This document shows positions 56,755 to 62,469 of a DNA stretch of 62,469 nt, piece after piece. Within the stretch, counting starts at the first letter, position 1. Each line of letters begins with the position of its first letter. Where the stretch lies: positions 1-62,469 of the forward strand of contig JAGXGZ010000005.1 in assembly GCA_024636495.1 (NCBI GenBank), in the 5' to 3' direction. The notes beneath the pieces were generated by a model. That model worked only from the letters and a program-made list of their open reading frames with translations, was not told the origin of the DNA and made no database searches. Made by a program: the position numbers and the translations under genes. Source of the stretch: Roseobacter sp. (GTDB lineage: Bacteria; Pseudomonadota; Alphaproteobacteria; Rhodobacterales; Rhodobacteraceae).

Positions 56755-58317
56755 ATGTCTGACACGGATGCAAAACGCAGAACCCGCACTGGCGGGCGTG
56801 CTGGTGCCAAGACGCGGCGCGGGACCTCGGTCATTGAACAAATGCCGTGGAACCCGCCCATCAACATTGACCGCCCGACTGAGCCACTGACACCCGAGGG
56901 CGTCGAGGCGATCCACGACGGCGCGATGCGTATCCTCGAAGAAATCGGGATCGAGTTTCTGAACCACGAAGCGCTTGAGATTCTGCGCAAAGCGGGCTGC
57001 AGCGTGAACGGTGAAAACGTCCGCATGGGGCGTGATTTCGTGATGGAATGGATCGCCCACGCGCCCTCCAGCTTTACCCTGACTCCGCGCAACGCAGACC
57101 GCCAGATCACCATCGGCGGCAAGCATCTTGTGTTTGGCAATGTGTCGTCCCCGCCCAATTACTGGGACATGTCGATTGGCACCAAGGTTCCCGGCACCCG
57201 CGCCATGTGTCAGGATTTGCTACGATTGACCCAATATTTCAACTGTATCCATTTTGCGGGCGGCTATCCGGTCGAACCTGTGGATATACATGCGTCCGTC
57301 CGGCATCTGGACGTGCTGTTCGACAAGCTGACGATCACCGACAAAGTGATGCATGCCTATTCTCTGGGCAAGGAACGTGTCGAGGACGTGATGGAGATGG
57401 TGCGCATCGCGGGTGGCCTGACCCATGAGGAATTCGACGCGACCCCGCGCATGTATACCAACATCAATTCGACCTCGCCGCTGAAACACGACATCCCGAT
57501 GCTGGACGGCTGGATGCGCCTTGCGCGGCGCGGGCAGGGGCTGGTGGTGACACCCTTTACGCTGGCGGGTGCCATGGCCCCCGTAACCATGTCCGGCGCC
57601 GTTGCACAATCGCTGGCCGAGGCGCTTTGTGCCGTGGTGCTGGCGCAGATCATCAACCCCGGTTGCCCCTGTGCGATTGGCACATTCACCTCGAACGTCG
57701 ATATGAAAACCGGCGCGCCTGCTTTTGGCACCCCTGAATATATGCGTGCCACCCAGATGACGGGGCAGCTGTGCCGTTTTTATAATCTGCCGATGCGGTC
57801 TTCGGGCGTTTGTGCGGCGAATGTCCCTGACGGGCAGGCGATGTGGGAAACCTCGAACAGCCTTTGGGCTGCGGTGCAATCGGGTACCAACATGGTCTAT
57901 CACGCGGCGGGCTGGCTTGAGGGTGGGCTGATCGCATCGCCCGAGAAATTTATCATGGATTGTGAAATACTTCAGCAAATTCAGCGCTATATGGACCCGG
58001 TAATCTGTGCTACAGGCCCGGATGAAATCGCATTGGACGCCATAAAATCAGTCGGTAATGCAGGTCATTTCTTTGGCATCCAGCATACCCAGGACCGCTA
58101 TACCGACGCGTTCTATCAGCCCTTCCTGAGCGACTGGAAAAACTACGAAGGTTGGGAGGCCGCAGGCGCCATCTGGACGCCAGAGCGCGCCCATCTGATG
58201 TTCAAAGACATCATGGCCAGCTTTGAAGAGCCGCCAATGGACATCGCAAGTCGCGAAGAACTAGCCGAATTCGTAGCGCGCCGCAAATCTGAGGGGGGCG
58301 CACCGACAGATTTCTGA
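56755..58317 (+). CDS. MttB-superfamily methyltransferase (non-pyrrolysine)
   Basis: A 520-residue TIM-barrel protein of the trimethylamine methyltransferase superfamily. Landmarks include RPTEPLTPEGVEAIHDGAM, HYFxxHFAGG-like NCIHFAGGYPVEPVD and MDCEILQQIQRYM near the C-terminus. The frame is open with no in-frame TAG, so it is a non-Pyl member; characterised relatives act on glycine betaine or related quaternary amines. No corrinoid protein or activator lies nearby. The N-terminal 30 residues are basic. Confidence 0.87.
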   Translation: MSDTDAKRRTRTGGRAGAKTRRGTSVIEQMPWNPPINIDRPTEPLTPEGVEAIHDGAMRILEEIGIEFLNHEALEILRKAGCSVNGENVRMGRDFVMEWIAHAPSSFTLTPRNADRQITIGGKHLVFGNVSSPPNYWDMSIGTKVPGTRAMCQDLLRLTQYFNCIHFAGGYPVEPVDIHASVRHLDVLFDKLTITDKVMHAYSLGKERVEDVMEMVRIAGGLTHEEFDATPRMYTNINSTSPLKHDIPMLDGWMRLARRGQGLVVTPFTLAGAMAPVTMSGAVAQSLAEALCAVVLAQIINPGCPCAIGTFTSNVDMKTGAPAFGTPEYMRATQMTGQLCRFYNLPMRSSGVCAANVPDGQAMWETSNSLWAAVQSGTNMVYHAAGWLEGGLIASPEKFIMDCEILQQIQRYMDPVICATGPDEIALDAIKSVGNAGHFFGIQHTQDRYTDAFYQPFLSDWKNYEGWEAAGAIWTPERAHLMFKDIMASFEEPPMDIASREELAEFVARRKSEGGAPTDF

Positions 58318-58461
58318 CGGGGTCGTTTGACGGTTCGGTTTTCTAAAATACTTGCTAATTGCTGCGTATTTCTGGCAGCGAAAGGGCCGTTCTGGTCCAT
58401 TTTTTTGCTGTATATTAACGCTCGTTTCCGATGGTGGTACACATCAACGGGAAAGGTGACC

Positions 58462-59049
58462 ATGCACGGGCTTATCAACAGAAGCGTTCAAAACTATGTC
58501 TGTGATACCTTTGGCAAGGACATCTGGGCGCAGGTGATCAGTCGTATGGATTTAGGGTATTCCGAGTTCGAGGTGATGCTGTCTTATGAAGACGATATTA
58601 CCACCGGGCTGATCGCAGGGCTTGCAATGATCACCGCGCGGCCCCGGCAAGATCTTCTTGAAGATCTGGGCACGTATCTTGTTTCGACCCCGAAATTGGA
58701 AGGTGTGCGCCGTCTTTTGCGTTTTGGTGGCATCAATTTCGAGGAATTCTTGCATTCACTGGATGATCTTCCCGACAGGGCTAGGCTGGCTGTGTCAGAC
58801 CTTGACCTACCGGGGCTGGAAATAGACGAACGCGCCGATGGATGCTTTGAGCTGCTTTGCCGAAGTGGTGTGCCGGGTTTCGGATATGTTTTGGTCGGTA
58901 TGCTTCGGGTGATAGCTGACGATTACGGGGCCTTGGTTTTGCTTGATCATGAAACAGGTGAAAACGATTTGGAGAAAATCTTTATTACGCTGATTGATAA
59001 AGATTTTTCACAGGGACGGAAATTTGATCTTGGGGCGCGTATCGGATGA
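58462..59049 (+). CDS. H-NOX-like protein with the axial heme histidine replaced
   Basis: A 195-residue protein of the heme-NO-binding (HNOB) fold, starting MHGLINRSVQNYVCDTFGKDIW. In classical H-NOX the axial histidine lies in the FL..L.NLH.R motif; here FLHSLDDLPDRARL puts Pro at 104. The YxSxR heme-propionate motif is also not evident (LLCRSGV). It may bind no heme or bind it differently. It overlaps the downstream cyclase by 4 bp, indicating a working pair. Confidence 0.78.
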   Translation: MHGLINRSVQNYVCDTFGKDIWAQVISRMDLGYSEFEVMLSYEDDITTGLIAGLAMITARPRQDLLEDLGTYLVSTPKLEGVRRLLRFGGINFEEFLHSLDDLPDRARLAVSDLDLPGLEIDERADGCFELLCRSGVPGFGYVLVGMLRVIADDYGALVLLDHETGENDLEKIFITLIDKDFSQGRKFDLGARIG

Positions 59050-60023
59050 AAGATAGTATACCCAGCCCGATGCTGGATGTTCTTTGCCCGATGCATCTGG
59101 TCCTCGATCAGAACGGCTGCATCTGTCATTCTGGACCGACCCTTCAAAAGCTGTGCCCGAATGTTGATCTGATCGGCGTGCCGTTTTTGGATATTTTTGT
59201 GGTCAAGCGCCCCAAAACTATGCGCAGCTTTGCCGCGATGTGCCGCAAGGCAGGCAGCAAAATGCACCTTTCCTTGCGCGATGATCTATCAAGTGACCTG
59301 AAGGCGGTTTTGGTGCATCTTGATGACGGATCTGGCAATGTTGTGATCAATCTGTCGTTCGGGATCTCGATTCTTGAGGGGGTTCGGACCTACGGGCTAA
59401 GCAGCGCTGATTTCGCGGCAACGGATCTGGCCATCGAAATGCTGTACTTGATCGAGGCGAAATCAGCAGCGATGGATGCCTCGCGCCAGTTGAACGTCAA
59501 ATTGCAAGGAGCCAAAATCGCAGCAGAAGAGCAGGCTTTCACCGACACGCTGACGGGCCTCAAGAACCGCCGCGCGATGGACCATGTCATGGGGCGGTTG
59601 CTTAGCAATCGGGTCGATTTTGCCGTGATGCAGATCGATCTGGATTTCTTTAAAGCTGTAAATGATACGCTGGGCCATGCCGCTGGCGACCATGTCTTGC
59701 AGGCCGTTGCGCAGATTATGGTCGAAGAAACCCGCGCGGTAGACACGATTGCGCGGGTAGGGGGGGATGAATTCACGCTTATTTTGTGTGACGTCGCAAA
59801 CGAGCACACATTATTGAGCATTGGCGATCGGTTGATCGAGCGTCTTCAGTATCCGATAATGTTTCAAGGTCATGCATGCAAAATCTCGGCTAGCATAGGG
59901 ACAGTTTGGATACGCGAAAATCAGGATATGGCGGCAAAGGAAATCTTGTCAGACGCAGACAGGGCGCTTTATCAGTCAAAAAAGGAAGGGCGGTCCCGTC
60001 AAACATTGTTCAAAGGCGCCTAG
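59046..60023 (+). CDS. HNOBA-GGDEF diguanylate cyclase, partner of the H-NOX-like protein
   Basis: A 325-residue protein. The N-terminus (MLDVLCPMHLVLDQNGCI, LQKLCP, RPKTM) matches HNOBA domains known from soluble guanylate cyclases. A coiled coil follows (LNVKLQGAKIAAEEQAF), then a GGDEF domain with LTGLKNRRAMD, DLDFFKAVNDTLGH, RVGGDEF and an RxxD inhibition site (RAVD) five residues before GGDEF. It makes c-di-GMP, presumably controlled by the H-NOX-like partner. Confidence 0.88.
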   Translation: MKDSIPSPMLDVLCPMHLVLDQNGCICHSGPTLQKLCPNVDLIGVPFLDIFVVKRPKTMRSFAAMCRKAGSKMHLSLRDDLSSDLKAVLVHLDDGSGNVVINLSFGISILEGVRTYGLSSADFAATDLAIEMLYLIEAKSAAMDASRQLNVKLQGAKIAAEEQAFTDTLTGLKNRRAMDHVMGRLLSNRVDFAVMQIDLDFFKAVNDTLGHAAGDHVLQAVAQIMVEETRAVDTIARVGGDEFTLILCDVANEHTLLSIGDRLIERLQYPIMFQGHACKISASIGTVWIRENQDMAAKEILSDADRALYQSKKEGRSRQTLFKGA

Positions 60024-60333
60024 GACCTACCGTATACGCCCTTGTGGTATGGGTATTTCCCAATTCGATTGCATTCTAAATTGACGTCAAAAAGGGGTTT
60101 TACAACTTCTGGTCATCTTTTTCCGTCGGTCGCAGTTGATCCCCGGTTTGATCGTGCAAGCTACGATAAACGCGACTTTCATCTGGTTGCTGATCTGCCG
60201 CGCATGGTTAAAATCAGGTCGCCAGCGCTAGAGGATTGCAAAGCACACCTAGGGCGCTCAATTGCTGGACAACTACGGCACTAAGGTCTTGGGTTTCATA
60301 GCGAAATCTCATTTTAGAAACGCTGGTTCGCCT
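60024..60333. other. 310-bp intergenic region without a recognised gene
   Basis: It lies between the convergent cyclase and the SH3-domain lipoprotein gene. An 80-codon open frame (60042-60284) has no recognisable motif and no good ribosome site. No clear terminator hairpin was found. Confidence 0.5.
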
Positions 60334-60636
60334 TCAGATTTCGCTCAGGTAGGCCCAAGAGACATAGCCGTCCAGTCCGCGCGACTGCGGGGATGTGACC
60401 TTGCACCAACGTGTTCCCCCGGTTTGCTGGCAGCTTTCCACCCGCAAAGCCGTTCCATTGGGAAGGCCCGCAAGGATCTGAAAACCGGTGCCCGGTCCTG
60501 CCCGTAATTTCAGCATATCGCCTTCCTCGACCCCTGAGACTTGGTAATCGTGGCCAAGGGTCGCAGCGAGGGGCGCGCACCCTGCCAGCACTCCAAGACC
60601 TAGGACGGTAACAACGGCAGTTATGGTTTTAAGCAT
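60334..60636 (-). CDS. SH3b-domain lipoprotein
   Basis: A 100-residue lipoprotein with lipobox LAGC (MLKTITAVVTVLGLGVLAGC) and one bacterial SH3 domain (LKLRAGPGTGFQILAGLPNG to GYVSWAYLSEI), which usually binds peptidoglycan. Two further cysteines (ESCQQTGGTRWC) may form a disulfide. It starts one base into the stop of the upstream membrane-protein gene. Confidence 0.87.
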   Translation of the reverse strand: MLKTITAVVTVLGLGVLAGCAPLAATLGHDYQVSGVEEGDMLKLRAGPGTGFQILAGLPNGTALRVESCQQTGGTRWCKVTSPQSRGLDGYVSWAYLSEI

Positions 60637-60950
60637 TAGATAAACGGCTTTCGATAAGGGAAACTTGCGTAGGTTGGGATCAGGATCAACTGGGACGCTT
60701 TGCTATAGAGACTGCTGTCGTCTTCATGGCGGATTGCCAGTATCATCACCGCAAGAGGCATCTGCACGCCAGCAAACACGATCCCGCCAAGCGCCCACAA
60801 GACAACACGCGCCGTCAATTCGGTCTCTGATGTTTTGACCAGATACGATAGGTTGAGCGTGTTGAAATGCAGTAACCCTGCGCCAATGGCTGCTACAATT
60901 GCAAAACAGATCAAATCGTATCTGAGGTGGATTTCTTCACTATGTGACAT
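60636..60950 (-). CDS. Small membrane protein, three predicted helices
   Basis: A 104-residue protein with about three hydrophobic segments (YDLICFAIVAAIGAGLLHF, ARVVLWALGGIVFAGVQMP, LAVMILAIRH). ATG 60950 (MSHSEEIHLRY) is preferred over the open-frame start at 61034. It is coupled to the SH3b lipoprotein gene. I do not recognise a family. Confidence 0.6.
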   Translation of the reverse strand: MSHSEEIHLRYDLICFAIVAAIGAGLLHFNTLNLSYLVKTSETELTARVVLWALGGIVFAGVQMPLAVMILAIRHEDDSSLYSKASQLILIPTYASFPYRKPFI

Positions 60951-62072
60951 ATTGTTGAATCCTTGATGGTAGTTGGCTTCATTCAAATACAACGTCTGTC
61001 GCTGTATATGATCGATAAAACAGACCCGAATCAAGGCCGCGGTGCGCGGTTTTGTGCCGGAAAATCGCTCTCAACCATAGTGGTGCAACTGACGTTTTGA
61101 TAAAGGCCGCTACTGCCAGCTTTGTTCTCATAAAGGTTAAGGCTAGTGGGCAAAGCTTTGTAGGAAGGGTGATGCGCCTGCCGATCCGGGCATTTCGGAA
61201 ATGAGTCTGCAGTGTTGCAGAAATCGGCCTCAGATCGTGCTTCGCCGTTCCCCTGCGGGATCTAGCCTCCGGCCACGGGACGGCGCATGCCACGAGCTGT
61301 GAACCCGTTTGGGATCGCGGCGCGGATCTGGAATCTGCGCAGCCCGGCGATTAAGGTCTTGCGGCGGTAGGCGCTGGGCGAGCAATTTCACACACTGCAT
61401 TCACCGCCCCTCAAAAAATTGCGCGGTCATCTCTCGCACGGGGCTGAGCAAATGTAGTGACCCCAGTCAGCTGCGGCGATCGGCAACGCCGGCTGCTGTG
61501 GATAGAAGCTGCTAAAGTCTGGTTCTGACGAGTCGTCTATTTCAAGGCAACTGACCAGCGCTGCCATGGTGAGACAGGCTTGGACCGCCGCATCGCTACG
61601 GGCTGGCTGACGTTCACGATGACCTTCCCGCGCAATCTGCACGGCCAACCAACTTTTCGAAAAATCAGTGCATAATGCCCTGTCGGTTAGTGGATCAACA
61701 GCGAAACACACCGCTTTAGGGTTCAATATTCATGTGACCGGTTTTTGGGTTTGTAAGTCGCAAGGGCCCAATTGCGCTTGACCGCCGCAAATAAGTCTGG
61801 CTTCACGATGCCTGGAAATTGCATGGTGGCCTTCGTCCGCAGTGCTGACAATTGTGGTTGGCCTTATGGGGCACAATGCGCAACGTCGGATCTGTTTAAA
61901 TGCGGTCTCACGATATATCCAAACGGACTTTGATCGCCTGGCGTCACAAATGCTTACCGCGAGTCTCGCCAGTCCGATCTTACGGTTTTGTCCGATGCGC
62001 CAGACGCGCAGGACGGCAGCAATCAAAACCGTTAGTCCAAGCGTCTGGTGGCTCGGATAAGGCGTGTTCCGG
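60951..62072. other. Decayed region without confident intact genes
   Basis: Open frames here (for example 61427-61726 minus and 60979-61293 minus) are short and lack recognisable domains. The 61730-62206 minus frame carries HQTLGLTVLIAAVLRVWRIG, resembling the second helix of cytochrome b561. The region has the look of accumulated fragments next to an insertion sequence. Confidence 0.5.
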
Positions 62073-62240
62073 CTAATCTGGTGCCAGCACGTCGGTAAAC
62101 ACACCCATCGGCAGCAAAATAGGGATAAAGATGAAGATGACCCAAGCCGCATACCGCAAGATAGGGCTAAAGGCTTTACCGGTATTGCGCGTCGGCGGTG
62201 GTTCAACGTTGCGCCGTTTGGCCTGAGCCAATGTTGTCAT
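61980..62240 (-). pseudogene. Possible cytochrome b561-like remnant
   Basis: From ATG 62240 a 55-codon frame encodes a basic start and one strong membrane helix (YAAWVIFIFIPILLPMGVF), ending at TAG 62073-62075. The next frame continues with SHQTLGLTVLIAAVLRVWRI. Helix, short loop, then H..LGL..L..LR is the b561 pattern, so a frameshifted b561 gene is plausible. A stand-alone short protein is the alternative. Confidence 0.35.
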
Positions 62241-62351
62241 TAGATAAAAATAGCTGCGAAAGTAGCAATGGCCACCGCTCCGCCGAGAGGTGGTCGCAAG
62301 GTTTCGGACCAGTAGTTAAGGAGGATCAACTTGTGAAAGAAGTGATCCCAA

Positions 62352-62469
62352 ATGACGAAACGAAAGAACCATTCGCCCGATTTCAAAGCCAAGGTTGCGC
62401 TTGAAGCAATCCGCGAGGAGATGTCGATGGCAGAGCTGTCCAAGAAATATGGGGTTCACCCGACCCAGA
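62352..62469 (+). CDS. IS3-family transposase OrfA, N-terminal part (cut by window edge)
   Basis: Thirty-nine codons from ATG 62352, encoding [19 protein letters not shown] and then [13 protein letters not shown], the helix-turn-helix start of IS3-family OrfA. TTAAGGAGGATC lies about 30 bases upstream at 62319. The element's left end must lie in the preceding 100 bases but could not be fixed without the right end. Confidence 0.85.
   Translation, partial: MTKRKNHSPDFKAKVALEAIREEMSMAELSKKYGVHPTQ

Noticed and set aside
55897..57126. 409-codon minus-strand open frame
   Set aside because: It crosses the HAD phosphatase and MttB genes antisense and has no motif or ribosome site.
61427..61726. 99-codon minus-strand open frame
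   Set aside because: It is somewhat protein-like but has no recognisable domain, no clear ribosome site and lies in a decayed region, so it is not called as a gene.

Overview
This window looks like chromosome from a marine alphaproteobacterium of the Roseobacter group (Rhodobacterales). This rests on protein resemblance and gene content, not on any database search. Indicators are a DddL-type DMSP lyase, a complete PHB gene set (phaZ, phaC, phaP, phaR), ThyX, two PuuA-like ligases next to an amino-acid-type ABC transporter, an MttB-superfamily methyltransferase, a PleD-like protein beside a DUF3572 gene, and an H-NOX-like/diguanylate cyclase pair. No rRNA, tRNA or CRISPR array was seen.

Layout. 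1-4.8 kb: tail of an ISAs1-like transposase, an AT-rich DUF4238 gene abutting parE, dddL, and a decayed IS5-family element carrying two 41-bp insertions. 4.9-13 kb: hydrolases, a MATE exporter, aspartate aminotransferase, an XRE regulator overlapping sdhE, a MarR/LdtR-like regulator and a PhzF pseudogene. 12.4-16.6 kb: gloA with two secreted von Willebrand A (DUF1194) genes, then a Slam-like outer-membrane protein with its overlapping lipoprotein gene. 16.7-19.2 kb: thyX, an AT-rich FRG-domain gene and a 436-bp gap rich in palindromes. 19.2-25 kb: cold-shock protein, ArsC-like protein, a bufferin-type RiPP operon (bufA, bufB, bufC, DoxX) and thrS. 25-29.5 kb: an MFS transporter and a set of small hydrolases. 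29.5-34 kb: the PHB locus with matches to the PhaR operator. 34-43.5 kb: a DegT aminotransferase, then a likely polyamine or amino-acid uptake and gamma-glutamylation cluster. 43.6-53 kb: a TerB pair, rlmJ, pyrG, secG, purA and thiamine diphosphokinase. 53-60 kb: EamA permease, PleD-like cyclase, HAD phosphatase, MttB homologue and the H-NOX-like/HNOBA-GGDEF pair. 60-62.5 kb: two small envelope genes, a decayed region and the start of an IS3-family element.

The strongest leads are the bufferin operon (predicted copper-binding modified peptide), the Slam/lipoprotein pair (type XI secretion), an H-NOX-like protein with proline at the expected heme-ligand position coupled to a cyclase, a PleD-like protein whose receiver domains lack phosphoacceptors, and a 41-bp hairpin-bearing sequence inserted twice in one transposase gene. 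Removing both copies restores the transposase C-terminal frame. Two AT-rich accessory genes sit directly behind parE and thyX, which suggests that the 3' ends of essential genes serve as landing sites here.
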